A stretch of 64,000 nucleotides of DNA. Source: Hyphomicrobiales bacterium (GTDB lineage: Bacteria; Pseudomonadota; Alphaproteobacteria; Rhizobiales; Rhizobiaceae). Within the stretch, counting starts at the first letter, position 1. Every line of letters begins with the position of its first letter. Under the pieces are notes generated by a model, which saw only the letters and a program-made list of their open reading frames with translations, was not told where the DNA came from and made no database searches. Shown in pieces: positions 33,885 to 43,326 of the stretch. The stretch spans positions 124,001 to 188,000 of the forward strand of contig UEIF01000018.1 in assembly GCA_900468805.1 (NCBI GenBank). Reading direction: 5' to 3'. The translations under genes and the position numbers were made by a program.

Positions 33885-35678
33885 TCAGGAAGCTTGCTTC
33901 TTCTGGGAGTCGAGCGCGCGCTGCTTGCGGGTCTTTGGCCGCGCCTTGCGGAAGGCCTGATCGAGTGCCCGCTGCCATTTGGTTAGTGACATCAGGCCGT
34001 CGATGAGGGTCAGCGCATGATCGAGCCGCGTGGAGAGCGCATCGTTGGTCGCCGTCTGGATCTCCTCGCATTTAGCATCCGGAAAATGCTCGGTCAGAAG
34101 ATCGAAGCGTGACGGCCTCGCATGTTCGGCGCTGGTGATGATACCCCTTCGCACCAGAAGCCTGAAATAGATACGCTCGAATGTCCAGTCATGAACGTCG
34201 AAGACCTTCCAGCGCGCACTCCGTTTCCCGGAAAATCCGGCGAGCACGATCTTCGGCGTCACCTGAAGCTCCCGCATCCACGCAACCAGCGCAAAGCCGC
34301 TCGTCGGGATCTTGTCCGGTGGATAGTGCCCCGACATCAGCGTCTCGAGGTCGCTGTACATGACTGTCGCCCCGTTGAATGCTTCGACGGGACTGAAGCG
34401 CTCCTCGGGTGCGGTACGGATATTCAGAACGCCGAGGAACTTGTCCGAAGTGAAGAATTTCAGGACCTCATCCACCTCCCGCCGATGGACGATATTGGCG
34501 CCCATCATGCCGCTGCGCGCCACAAGAATGGCATGCCCGGGGAAACTGTTGTCGAGAACCTTGTAGACCTTGTTGAAGAAGACGAACAACGTATCGCCGG
34601 GAAACTCCGTCCGCATCGACTGCGGGTCGAGCGCCTCGCTATTGGCGACAAGAACGATATACGAAAAGCGATTGAAGAATGTGCGCCAGACATCGGCCCC
34701 CTGTGTATGAAAGACGTGGCTTCCGGAGCTTTCAGGTCTGGGATTCCTTTCATCCATTGAGACCTCACTCGAGCCAAAATATGCCTTCAGCTGTTGGGAG
34801 CGGCCCATTGCGCCGGCGCGCTTGCCAAGCGACAGAAGATAATCGGCCGCCTTTCGGGAACGACTGCGACGGCTGACAAATCCCGACCACGACGTTTTCG
34901 AAAGCATGCTCGAATAGATCTCGGCATAGACCGACTGCCCTGTCTGCACCGACAAATGCCACGGCTTGCGACGTCCAGTGAAATGCAGCAGCACAGGATT
35001 GCGGATATAAGGCATGGTCCCGGTCTGGACATTCCACCGGTTGTCCAGCCGCTGCCACGTCCCATGAAAGGCGATATTGAGAATATCCTGGTCGTTAGAG
35101 GCAAAGCATCGCCCCGATCTGAGCAGCGAACGCGCCGTTTCGAAAAAACCGCCGGCCCGGATGACGGCGCAATCCAACAGAAATACCCCAGCGTTGAAAT
35201 ATCCCGCGCCCCGGTCGAGGCCGAGTTCCTGCTCCCGCTGTCTGATTTTCTCGGGGAAGGCAACGACGTAGTCGTTAACGGCACCGATCGCCTTGCCGTT
35301 GAGATCGACATCGAAGAGCGGGCAGACATTGCCGACAGCCAATATATCCGCATCAAGGTAAAGAACCCGCTCCAGCACCTTGCCCATCAGCTCGTCGAGA
35401 TAGAGGCGCGCAAGCGTCGATTTGTGCCAGCGGCCTGCCGTTCCAGGTGTATCGGCGGGAAGGGTAAAATCGACGACGTCGATATCGATGCCGTTCACCG
35501 CGTTGAAGGTAGCAACGCCAGCTTTCTGGTCCTCAGGCAAATCGATGCCGACGATCACCAGCTTGATGTCGTTCTCTTGACTATTACGTGCAACAGATAA
35601 AAGCGTGCAGCATGCTGCCGGAAGCATTCGCGCATCTGTGCATACGTATATGGCTTTGCTATGTATGCCAACCGACAT
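33885..35678 (-). CDS. Two-domain glycosyltransferase: GT8 plus GT29-like
   Basis: A 597-residue protein. The N-terminal ~290 residues are a GT8 family domain (galactosyl/glucosyl transferase of the LPS/LOS type): start AIYVCTDARMLPAACCTLLS, DxD in RVLYLDADILAVGN (about 104-117), GYFNAGVFLLDC (about 155-166), NDQDILN (about 190) and HFTGRRKPWH (about 232). A linker (about 265-310) joins a second domain with FVFFNKVYKVLD, KIPTSGFALVAWMREL and KIVLAGFSGKRSARWKVFDV HDWTFER-type features, which resemble sialyltransferase-like GT29 bacterial proteins; this second assignment is tentative. The fusion would carry out two steps in building a glycan. Operon with the smaller GT downstream. Confidence 0.82.
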   Translation of the reverse strand: MSVGIHSKAIYVCTDARMLPAACCTLLSVARNSQENDIKLVIVGIDLPEDQKAGVATFNAVNGIDIDVVDFTLPADTPGTAGRWHKSTLARLYLDELMGKVLERVLYLDADILAVGNVCPLFDVDLNGKAIGAVNDYVVAFPEKIRQREQELGLDRGAGYFNAGVFLLDCAVIRAGGFFETARSLLRSGRCFASNDQDILNIAFHGTWQRLDNRWNVQTGTMPYIRNPVLLHFTGRRKPWHLSVQTGQSVYAEIYSSMLSKTSWSGFVSRRSRSRKAADYLLSLGKRAGAMGRSQQLKAYFGSSEVSMDERNPRPESSGSHVFHTQGADVWRTFFNRFSYIVLVANSEALDPQSMRTEFPGDTLFVFFNKVYKVLDNSFPGHAILVARSGMMGANIVHRREVDEVLKFFTSDKFLGVLNIRTAPEERFSPVEAFNGATVMYSDLETLMSGHYPPDKIPTSGFALVAWMRELQVTPKIVLAGFSGKRSARWKVFDVHDWTFERIYFRLLVRRGIITSAEHARPSRFDLLTEHFPDAKCEEIQTATNDALSTRLDHALTLIDGLMSLTKWQRALDQAFRKARPKTRKQRALDSQKKQAS

Positions 35679-36609
35679 CCCATCCCCCAGAGAAATGCAG
35701 TATTGAACGACGACAGAAGCCTGATTTATCTTGGTTGTTCAGTGAAAATGCAGGAAAATCCATCCGCGCTCAACTATGTTAACGATTAGACATTGCACGC
35801 GAGAGTTTTGTCAATGCCATCAGGGATTTTTACTTTTGGGCATTCGCCGTAATGTCACTGACGAGGCGGCGCGGTGTGGAACGTCAGGCCCGTGAGCTCA
35901 GGCGTCGGCCACCGACGCCCACGTCAACCCCTATTCCCCTCACACAAAAGCGAGGGCGGCGATGACTGTTCGTTGGCCAAGCTCTTGATATCGCCGGCAA
36001 TCGAAATATTGTCTCTTCAGGGTTGCGGAGTCCGCCTTCGATTGTTGCCGCCTCCTCGGCTTGTCTTTTCATCCGATCGTCCATTTCATGGACCATGCAA
36101 TGGACGCCATCGGCATAACAGCCTTCAGCCCCGCGACGATCTCGTCCGTCTCGATCGCGCCCTTGCCTTCAGGCTCAATTTCGCTCCGCTCTTCCTCGTC
36201 AGCACGAACGAAGAACCGATGATCGGCGCCCGCCACTTCTAACGAACTGGCCATCTATAGCGGGCCAGTTAGAGTGTCATCACAGTCAGGTCCGCACAAA
36301 GTAAGGTGACTGCACGAACGCTACCAGCCTGACGCTTGACGACAACCTTTCTTTAGAGCTTTCTGAAGTAATCCACAGATGATCGACCGACCCCGTTCCA
36401 AACCCCTTCTCGCCGACGACCGGTCGCTAAAAGGACTCGTTCGGGGAAGCACGATCCCGCGCAGCATATGCGGGCGCTCCATCACCGGGTCGAGCGCCCT
36501 TCGGGAGGCGCAGCTTCGGCAAGCTCTTCGGCATGCGCGCTTGCCCTATCGGGCACTCCTCACGCAGACGCGCGCGACCTCGATCTCAAACACGCGATCA
36601 ACATGAAAT
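35679..36609. other. Intergenic region with a decayed small gene
   Basis: About 930 bases. 35679-35870 is relatively AT-rich and probably holds the promoter of the glycosyltransferase operon. 35884-36254 has a frameshifted small gene (separate entry). 36255-36609 shows nothing identifiable. Confidence 0.45.
35884..36254 (-). pseudogene. Small conserved-looking gene with a frameshift
   Basis: The minus frame from 36254 reads MASSLEVAGADHRFFVRADE, EERSEIEPEGKGAIETDEIV, AGLKAVMPMASI and then goes to a stop at 36069. Sequence in the +1 frame continues with MVHEMDDRMKRQAEEAATIE and GGLRNPEETIFRLPA to about 35975. The two halves look like one ~100-residue protein broken by a frameshift near 36105. 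Family not recognised. Confidence 0.4.
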
Positions 36610-37935
36610 TCAGCAAAGCCCTGCGCCTCTCGCTGTCCGGTCCAGCTCCTCGCGAAAATCGGGGTGCGCGAGCCCGATCAGCGCTCTAGCCCGCTCGGCC
36701 ACGGACTTGCCCTTAAGGTCCGCCCATCCATACTCGGTGACGACGATATGCGTGTCGTTGCGCGCTGTTGTCACCGGTCCGGTTAACGCCGGAACGATCC
36801 GCGAGAGCGTGCCTTTTGCCGCAGTCGAATGACAGGCGATGATCGATCGTCCCCCACGCGAGGCATAAGCGCCACGCACGAAATCAACCTGGCCGCCGGA
36901 CGCGCTGAACTGCCTCCCGTTCATGAACTCGGAATTGCACGCGCCGTTTAAATCAATCTGCAGCGTCGCGTTGACCGAGACGACGCGATCATTTCGGGCG
37001 ATAACGAAGGGATTGTTCACATAGTCGACGGGATAGGCCTCAACCGCCGGATTGTTGTTCAGGAAATCATAGAGCGCCTGATCTCCAAGCGCAAAGGTGA
37101 AGATGGAGCGTCCGGTATGTGTCTGCTTGCGGCTATTGTCGACCACGCCCGCCTTGACGAGGCTGGCGAGACCCGGCGTCATCATTTCCGTGTGGATACC
37201 AAGGTGGCTGTGCCGGGAAAGCCCGGAACACACTGCGTCGGGCAAAGCACCGATCCCCATCTGCAGGCAGTCGCCATCCTCCACCAGACCGGCAATGATC
37301 GCGCCGATCGCATCATCTACCTCATTGCGCGCGGCAGCCGGCAACACGGGCAGGCTGATGTCGTTTTCGACCAGCGCTGTCACGCTCGACAAAGGGATCA
37401 TGCAATCGCCCCGCACATAAGGCATATTGCGATTGACCTCGAGGATGAGGCGGATTCCAGGCTTTCGCGATACCGTCAGCGCATAGTCGGTGCTGGCGCC
37501 AAGGCTGAAATTGCCATCGGCGTCCATTGGCGACACAGTCGCAATCAACGTGTCCACGCCAACATGCTCGACCAACGAGCGCGGCACCTGACTGAAATGA
37601 CAGGGCACCAGCTCGACGGCGGGCATCGCTTCCGCCAATCTTCTCTTGTCGAGCGCACGCTCCACGCCTGAATGAAAGTAGCTCATCGGGACAATCCGGT
37701 CGCGCAGCTCGAAATCGAACACACTGGTGCCTGCAACGCCCGTGCAGAGAAGATAGTAGAGCCGCACATTCTCGATGGCGCGCGCGCGGGCCTGTTGCGC
37801 AAGCGCGGCAAGGACAGCCGGTGGCTGACCGGCGGCCAGTGGCATCGCGACCTTGGCCCCGGACGGAACCATTGCGACCGCCGTGTCTGCAGATGTCAGC
37901 CGCTCGCGATACAGCCTCTGATGGATCGTGGTCAT
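36610..37935 (-). CDS. Acetyl-CoA hydrolase/4-hydroxybutyrate CoA-transferase family protein
   Basis: 441 residues from the ATG at 37935 (GGAGGG upstream). It has the two halves of the class: an N-terminal part with ENVRLYYLLCTGVAG and the substrate-loop MDADGNFSLGAST (about 158-170), and a C-terminal part with MGIGALPDAVCSGL (about 225-238), HTEMMTPGLASLV, and SGGQVDFVRGAYASRGGRSI (about 358-377), ending in ITVEYG-like VVTEYGWADLKGKS (about 405-418). Enzymes of this family move CoA between short acyl groups, or hydrolyse acyl-CoA. It is monocistronic and flanked by IS debris, so its pathway partners are not obvious; it may have been carried in alone. Confidence 0.87.
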   Translation of the reverse strand: MTTIHQRLYRERLTSADTAVAMVPSGAKVAMPLAAGQPPAVLAALAQQARARAIENVRLYYLLCTGVAGTSVFDFELRDRIVPMSYFHSGVERALDKRRLAEAMPAVELVPCHFSQVPRSLVEHVGVDTLIATVSPMDADGNFSLGASTDYALTVSRKPGIRLILEVNRNMPYVRGDCMIPLSSVTALVENDISLPVLPAAARNEVDDAIGAIIAGLVEDGDCLQMGIGALPDAVCSGLSRHSHLGIHTEMMTPGLASLVKAGVVDNSRKQTHTGRSIFTFALGDQALYDFLNNNPAVEAYPVDYVNNPFVIARNDRVVSVNATLQIDLNGACNSEFMNGRQFSASGGQVDFVRGAYASRGGRSIIACHSTAAKGTLSRIVPALTGPVTTARNDTHIVVTEYGWADLKGKSVAERARALIGLAHPDFREELDRTARGAGLC

Positions 37936-38249
37936 TGGGCCCTCCTCCCAGTGCACACAGGACGCACGATTTGAACGCACGCCTCCGCAACGCCATTATG
38001 CGCATTGTCCACCACCAAAGCGAGAGCGTTCATCGCATGACAATGCCGATCTTTCAGTTCGGCTTGATATGTTCCGATCTCGTGGGCCTGTGGGGTAGAA
38101 GCAAAAGCGGCGCAAGCCATCGGGCGCACGTTCAGACGATGAAGCGACGCCGGTTTTGTTCGATTGCCCGCCAGCTGGACGCTCCTAGACAGCAAGTGTT
38201 GTTGCGAGGACCGGACCGCTTCAAATGTAAGCTCACCGTATGCAGTTTG

Positions 38250-38603
38250 ACAACCAGCATAGACAACCTGACGAAGTCTGAAACCGCTCCCATCGCCGCG
38301 ATCGAAAGCGGCGTTCCTTTGCTCGTCATGGCTCGCGATATCATCGCAGACTTCCATCTTGTGATCCGGTGCAAGGCAGAAAATGAGCTCACGCCGTGGA
38401 TCGACCGCGCCCGCGACAGTCTGGTTTCCTCGTTTGGCAATGGAGTGGCGAAAGACATACAGGCTGTCCGGGCAGCGATCGTCTCACCGTGGTCCAACGG
38501 ACAAACCGAGGGGCAGGCCACCAAGCTCAAGCTGGTGAAGCGCCAGATGCACGGTCGCGGGAAGCTTGATCTTCTTCAAGCCCGCCTGATCGGTGCGACA
38601 TGA
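38250..38603 (+). mobile_element. ISL3-family transposase C-terminal remnant
   Basis: The plus frame ends with AVRAAIVSPWSNGQTEGQAT and KLKLVKRQMHGRGKLDLLQA RLIGA, the conserved C-terminus of ISL3 transposases (PWSNGQ-x-EGQ-x-x-KLKL-x-KRQM-x-GR). Upstream the string IESGVPLLVMARDIIADFHL is also homologous, but the N-terminal two thirds and the catalytic residues before it are absent. Inactive. Confidence 0.7.
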
Positions 38604-38808
38604 GAGAATTGCACCAAACCCGCGTCAGTCAATATTCCACGCCGAAGCACACCAGCGCCTACGCCGTGGTCAACCAATCCCATGCTCGGTGCGGCAATAC
38701 AGTGCAGCTGGGCAGCTCGAAAGAAATCCGAGAAAGCGCGTGGTTTTCATCGCGCATCCTACCGCTCCACTATCAAGGGCGTTGTGCTGACCTTACCTCG
38801 GAAACCAA

Positions 38809-38838
38809 AGAAGCCACCGAGGGGTGTCGGCGGCTTCT
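38809..38838. terminator. Strong hairpin, possible terminator
   Basis: AGAAGCCACCGA (38809-38820) pairs with TCGGCGGCTTCT (38827-38838) with one A/C mismatch and a 6-base loop. A TTT run lies on the minus-strand side. It may end transcription of the IS remnant or be a dispersed palindrome. Confidence 0.45.
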
Positions 38839-38954
38839 CAGGAGAAAGTGGGTGAAGGGCTCACTCTCGAACGAAATGATGCCCTTCTGCTGAGTTTGCA
38901 GCATCAGCAAAAGAAGCTAACCACGGCAACAGACATCAGTCGCGTGAAAAAGGC

Positions 38955-39010
38955 GTGACAGGGGCAGAGGCCCGATCCCTCGTGCTGACCGGGCCTCCCC
39001 ATTGCCACCT
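38955..39010. repeat. Hairpin repeat, copy 2
   Basis: A perfect 8-bp stem, GAGGCCCG (38967-38974) and CGGGCCTC (38990-38997), with loop ATCCCTCGTGCTGAC. Shares its core and right flank with the copy at 4062-4126. Confidence 0.5.
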
Positions 39011-39434
39011 CGTCAGAGCTGAGCATGGCGGTGGGCCACGTACCTTGATCATAATTCGTCGTCAATCACTGGCCGCTGTTCGGGCGGCTTTCGCATGGGC
39101 ATAGCATTCGCGTTGGAAGGGCAGGGCATAAAAAGGATGTCGGACGATATGAGCAACAACAGCGATGCACGCCGGCCTGTACAGATGCCATCACTGCCCA
39201 GCTCGGCTCTGCATCGCAGCTTCCGTCATCTTCCGGCTGTGATTAACGAGTCCTAACCCTAGACGGGTTTCTTGCTTGTCAAGCAGACACATATAGGCCG
39301 CCTGAGCTGGTTCGGGAAATTTGAACAGCGGGGATAAGTGGAATTTCTGCCTGGCTTCGGCTTAAATGCCAGGAACAGGAGATACCATGACGAAATGACC
39401 GCGCGGGAACCATAGCCCGGCTGTCCGCTAAACG

Positions 39435-39692
39435 TTATGGATCGAGCGCACGTCGATTGGCAATCGAGATCAGATCCTTGAAGTGAACGAGAATCTTACC
39501 TTCGCGACTGGCGTCCTCCACTTCCCAGCCGAATTTCCATGCATCGTGACGTGCAAGCCAATCTCCGAGAGCGCTGGTATCACCACTAGGCATCCTATGG
39601 GCCGCGAGGTATGGGTTCTCGTGAACCTTCAGTCCGAGCACCCGCCCCCTTGAGCCTGCTTCCTGCAAATCTATCAATTCTTCGATTGTCAT
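39435..39692 (-). CDS. RMF/CrpP-like small protein
   Basis: 85 residues from the ATG at 39692. The pattern IDLQEAGSRGRVLGLKVHEN, PYLAAHRMP then ALGDWLARHDAWKFGWEVED follows that of ribosome modulation factor and the plasmid protein CrpP: an IQ-x-x-G-x-x-A/G-x-x-x-G start, an NP(Y/F) turn, and a W-x-x-x-x-x-AW-x-x-GW end. The C-terminal 25 residues (KILVHFKDLISIAN) extend past the usual domain. RMF dimerises 70S ribosomes in stationary phase; CrpP was reported in quinolone resistance, which is debated. Single gene between IS remnants. Family match is by pattern, moderately sure. Confidence 0.62.
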   Translation of the reverse strand: MTIEELIDLQEAGSRGRVLGLKVHENPYLAAHRMPSGDTSALGDWLARHDAWKFGWEVEDASREGKILVHFKDLISIANRRALDP

Positions 39693-40197
39693 AATGCGCC
39701 CCCACGGTGTCGGCGACGGTAGCATCGTAGCTGGCGCATGCAAGTGAATGCTAAAATATGGGTTAACTTGGCACAGTTGCAGGGGGGGGGGGACCGCTCC
39801 TGGCTACTGTTCGTCCTATCTGCAGGACGACAGACCGCCGCATTCATATGCATGCCAGACTGGTAGGCCTAGCGCCGCGTCCGGCGATTTCTGACTCACT
39901 GAAATCAACGTTTGTCGACCCTTATCGGCAAAGATCATCATATTGATTTTCAGATGTAATTTAAAACCTCGGGAGGTCGTGGCCAGCGCCGATTATGACC
40001 CAAAGCGCTAAGGCCTTCCACTGGGACCCTCGGCGACTTTCGAATCCGTAGTGGACGAATACCCAGTGTGGTGAACGTCGCCGATCTGCGAGGAGTACGA
40101 TGCTCCAGAAGGTATCCGGTGGCCCGTCCGATCAACTACCGGCTTTGTCCCGCTTTCGTGCATTTGAAGGCGTCTCGCCGACGCGTAATCCCACAAC
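39693..40197. other. Intergenic gap with G homopolymer
   Basis: About 500 bases with no gene. An 11-base G run at 39782-39792 is unusual and may be a phase-variable or sequencing-sensitive tract. Confidence 0.45.
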
Positions 40198-41817
40198 TCA
40201 TGCTCCAGAAGAGATCGCGATCGCCAATCCGTCGCCACGTGGATCATGCGCGCCGGTCGCCATGCCATCCTCGTCGATAGTGATTGCGCCGGCCTGCCCC
40301 GCAAGCGGGCTCTGCGCCTCGATCGGTGATAGTACATGGCCTCGTGCGGCCAGTTCGGCAAGAACCGCTTCGCCGGCATCTCCTTCCAGTTTCAGGCTGT
40401 CGCGGGTGTCAGAAAAGGTCTTGCCGAGAAGGAACCGCGGGCCGGCGAGTGCTGCTGCCGGCTGTTCGCCAAAATCGATCAGCCGGGTCAGTAGCATCGC
40501 CAGTGTCTGCGGTTGGCCGTCGGCGCCCTGCGTGCCATAGAGCAGGGCGGGCCTGCCGTTGCGCAGACCGAGGCCGGGGTTCAATGTATAGAAAGGCCGT
40601 TTGCCGGGGGCGATGCCATTGACATGCTTGAGATCTGGCGAAAAGGCTGCACCACGGTTTTGCCAGAGAATGCCCGTATCGCCGACGACCACGCCGCTGC
40701 CCCAGTCGAAATAGGTGCTCTGCAAGACGCTGACGCTGCCGCCCTCGGCATCGGTTGCGGCGAAGAATACCGTATCGCCATTGCGAAAGGGTGCCGGCCA
40801 TTCGAGCGCTCGTGCAGGATCGATGGATGCCGCCGCCAGTGCAAGATGCCGCATGCTCAGCCATTCCTCCACCGGCTGCGGCGCGACATCGGGGTCGGCA
40901 ATGTCACCGCGGTCGAGGAAGGCGCGTTTGACGGCTTCTACGCAGAGATGCAGATGGTCGGCGCTGCCGGCTGGATAGGCGGCGAGATCGAAATGGGCGA
41001 GAATGCCCATGATCGCAAGTGTCGACAGGCCCTGTGTTGGCGGTGGCGGCGCAAGCAGCTCGAAATTGCGATAGGAGAGACTGATGGGGGCGACCTCGCG
41101 CGTGCGGGTGGCCTTGAGATCATGGCTGGTCAGCGGAGAGCCCGCAGCCTGCAGCCCCGCAGCAATCCTCGCACCGAGTTCGCCCTCGTAGAAGGAGCGT
41201 GGCCCATCGTGGGCGATCAGCGAAAGCGACCGTGCCAAGTTCTCCTGCCGGAACAGGCTGCCTGTTTTCCGTGCTGCGTCGTTCGGCATGAAAAGGGCGG
41301 CAAAACCGGGCCAGTTGGCGGCTTCCGCCTGCCGGAAGGCAAGCCAGAAACTTTGCGAGCGTGTGATCGGAAAGCCCTCTTTCGCATGACGGATCGCATC
41401 GGCAAGCAAGACAGGAAAATCGATCCTTCCGCCCCAGTGCCGCGCGGAATAGTCATGCGCGTGCTGCCAGGCATCGACGGCGCAGGCCGAGGTCAGTGCG
41501 GAAAGCGGTCCGCGTAGCGGAATGCGTCCGTCGAAATCCGGCAATTCTCGTGCCGCTTGGCCGATGCCGAGAAAACATGTTTTCCGCCCGTTGCGATCGG
41601 CAACGATCCAGACGGAGTCGCCGCCGAGCCCGCAGAAATGCGGATAGACGACGGCAATCGTGCTGCCGATGGCGATCGCAGCTTCCAGCGCGTTGCCGCC
41701 GCGCCGCAGGATTACCGCACCCGCCTCGCTCGCCAGAGTATGCGGAGACGTCACCATGCCGCCGCGTCCGACCGCCTGTTTTGTGGAGTTCCGGTTTTCC
41801 GCTGTCACCAAGCTCAA
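40198..41817 (-). CDS. Gamma-glutamyltransferase family protein
   Basis: 539 residues. N-terminal nucleophile family enzyme that moves or hydrolyses gamma-glutamyl groups (glutathione and conjugates). Motifs: GGMVTSPHTLASEAGAVILR (about 19-38), FCGLGGDSVWIV (about 60-71), the large subunit end PTQGLSTLAIMGIL, and the autocatalytic cleavage Thr in NGDTVFFAATD (about residue 350), followed by VLQSTYFDWGSGVV and GILWQNRGAAF. No signal peptide is seen, so it may be cytoplasmic, unlike E. coli Ggt. It begins 12 bases after the FGGY kinase stop, so it is the last gene of the minus-strand operon with BtpA-like and kinase genes, an unusual partner for sugar metabolism. Confidence 0.88.
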   Translation of the reverse strand: MSLVTAENRNSTKQAVGRGGMVTSPHTLASEAGAVILRRGGNALEAAIAIGSTIAVVYPHFCGLGGDSVWIVADRNGRKTCFLGIGQAARELPDFDGRIPLRGPLSALTSACAVDAWQHAHDYSARHWGGRIDFPVLLADAIRHAKEGFPITRSQSFWLAFRQAEAANWPGFAALFMPNDAARKTGSLFRQENLARSLSLIAHDGPRSFYEGELGARIAAGLQAAGSPLTSHDLKATRTREVAPISLSYRNFELLAPPPPTQGLSTLAIMGILAHFDLAAYPAGSADHLHLCVEAVKRAFLDRGDIADPDVAPQPVEEWLSMRHLALAAASIDPARALEWPAPFRNGDTVFFAATDAEGGSVSVLQSTYFDWGSGVVVGDTGILWQNRGAAFSPDLKHVNGIAPGKRPFYTLNPGLGLRNGRPALLYGTQGADGQPQTLAMLLTRLIDFGEQPAAALAGPRFLLGKTFSDTRDSLKLEGDAGEAVLAELAARGHVLSPIEAQSPLAGQAGAITIDEDGMATGAHDPRGDGLAIAISSGA

Positions 41818-41829
41818 ATCCCGACCCGT

Positions 41830-43311
41830 CTATGGTCTGTAAAGCGCACGATAGGTCCGATAGCCCTTAGCATAAATCGCCGCATTGTCAGGATTGGGTA
41901 CGATCCTTTCACCTTGGCCGACAAAGGCGGTCACGCCGGACCAATCCTCGGTCAGTCCGGCGCCGATTGCCGCCGCCCAGGCGACGCCGAGGCAGGAGCC
42001 GGGATGGCCAGTGAGGCCTTGCAGCGGCTGCTGGAGCACATCGGAAACGATCTGCATCCATATCCGGCTCTGTGAACCCCCGTCTGAAACGATGAAACGC
42101 GTCGTCGGATGGCCGATGTCGTTCAGCACGTCGATATGATGACGCAGCGCATAGGCATAGGCTTCCAGCATCGCCCGCCAGAGATGGCCGATATGATGCG
42201 ACAGCGTCAGTCCTTCGATCAGCCCGCGCGCGCCGGCATCGTGGATAGGCGTCTTTTCGCCGAGAAAATAGGGCAGGATCGTTAGCCCATCCGCGCCAGG
42301 GCCGCATCCCGCGGCCAGCCGGTCGAGATAGCGGTGCACGGATATTCCCTCCGTCTTCGCCGCGATCTCCTCGCGTCCGGCGAAGGTGCTAATGAACCAG
42401 TTAAGCGCCGAGCCGCCGGTCGACATGCAGCCGTTCGGCATATAGAGCCCCGGAACCAGGTGATAATCGAGGAACATGCGTGGATCCGGTCGCACGACAT
42501 TGGTCGCCGTCAGGATATCCACCGCGCCCCCGAATTTCAGCAGCACGTCGCCCGCCTTGTTGATCCCCGCGCCGAAGGCCGACGCGATCATGTCGGCCGC
42601 CCCGCCGATGACGGGCGTTCCCGGTGCCAGCCCCGTCACCTTGGCAGCTTCGTCCGTCACAGCGCCAAGAATCTTATGCGACACGGCCTTCCCAGGAATC
42701 GCGTCCCGCCGAATTCCGGCAAGCCCGATCAACTCGTCGTCGAGCATGTCGGTATTGATATCAACAAAACCCGCTTCAAGCGCCCAGTTCTGCTCGATGG
42801 CCCTCTCGCCGGTCAGTTTCCAGTTGATGAAATCATAGGACCCCATGACCGTGGCAATACGCTCGAAAACACCGGGCTCATGCCGGGCGATCCAACGAAG
42901 CTTCGCTGTCACCAGCTGCTGATTGATGCCGTTTCCCGCTCTGGCGAGAAAATCCGCCTCATCCCACTCGGCCCTAAGTTCCTCGACCTCCTCGCCGCAA
43001 CGCCCGTCACTCTGCTGGATGCTGGGCCTCAGCACCCAGCCGGCGTCGTCAAGCAGCACGACGGCCGGCAGCATGCCGGTCACGCCAATGGCCGAGATTT
43101 GCCCGGCCTCAATCCCGCTGGTTGCAATCAGTTCCCTGGTGATCTCGCAGACATTCGCCCACCATTCGTCCGGGTCTTCCTCTGCCCAGCCATGCTGAGG
43201 CGAAAGAAGCGTCGTAGGCCGTGAAGTGAGCCCGAGCACGCGGTTCGGCAGCTCGATCAAGATGCCGATGGTGGAGGTGGTGCCGATATCGAGACCGAGC
43301 GTGATGGACAT
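41830..43311 (-). CDS. FGGY-family carbohydrate kinase
   Basis: 493 residues, a xylulokinase-like FGGY kinase. Motifs: phosphate-binding LGLDIGTTSTIG (residues 4-15), catalytic base region GQISAIGVTGMLPAVVLLDD (about 68-87), GAADMIASAFGAGI (about 233-246), and the FGGY signature 2 RFIVSDGGSQSRIWMQIVSD (about 402-421). It phosphorylates a pentose, hexose or polyol with ATP in the cytoplasm. It lies 15 bases after the BtpA/SgcQ gene and 12 before the GGT gene. The substrate is likely supplied by the ABC transporter at 46-50 kb. Confidence 0.9.
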   Translation of the reverse strand: MSITLGLDIGTTSTIGILIELPNRVLGLTSRPTTLLSPQHGWAEEDPDEWWANVCEITRELIATSGIEAGQISAIGVTGMLPAVVLLDDAGWVLRPSIQQSDGRCGEEVEELRAEWDEADFLARAGNGINQQLVTAKLRWIARHEPGVFERIATVMGSYDFINWKLTGERAIEQNWALEAGFVDINTDMLDDELIGLAGIRRDAIPGKAVSHKILGAVTDEAAKVTGLAPGTPVIGGAADMIASAFGAGINKAGDVLLKFGGAVDILTATNVVRPDPRMFLDYHLVPGLYMPNGCMSTGGSALNWFISTFAGREEIAAKTEGISVHRYLDRLAAGCGPGADGLTILPYFLGEKTPIHDAGARGLIEGLTLSHHIGHLWRAMLEAYAYALRHHIDVLNDIGHPTTRFIVSDGGSQSRIWMQIVSDVLQQPLQGLTGHPGSCLGVAWAAAIGAGLTEDWSGVTAFVGQGERIVPNPDNAAIYAKGYRTYRALYRP

Positions 43312-43326
43312 GGCGGCTCCTGTCGT

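Larger units (their letters stand above)
37936..39434. other. Intergenic region with ISL3 remnant and hairpins
   Basis: About 1.5 kb. 37936-38250 shows nothing definite; 38250-38603 is transposase remnant; 38604-38800 may be the end of that element; hairpins lie at 38809-38838 and 38967-38997. 39010-39434 shows no gene. Confidence 0.5.

Noticed and set aside
37821..38250. Plus-strand extension of the ISL3 remnant towards the CoA-transferase start
   Set aside because: Not homologous to transposase and overlaps the divergent gene's promoter.
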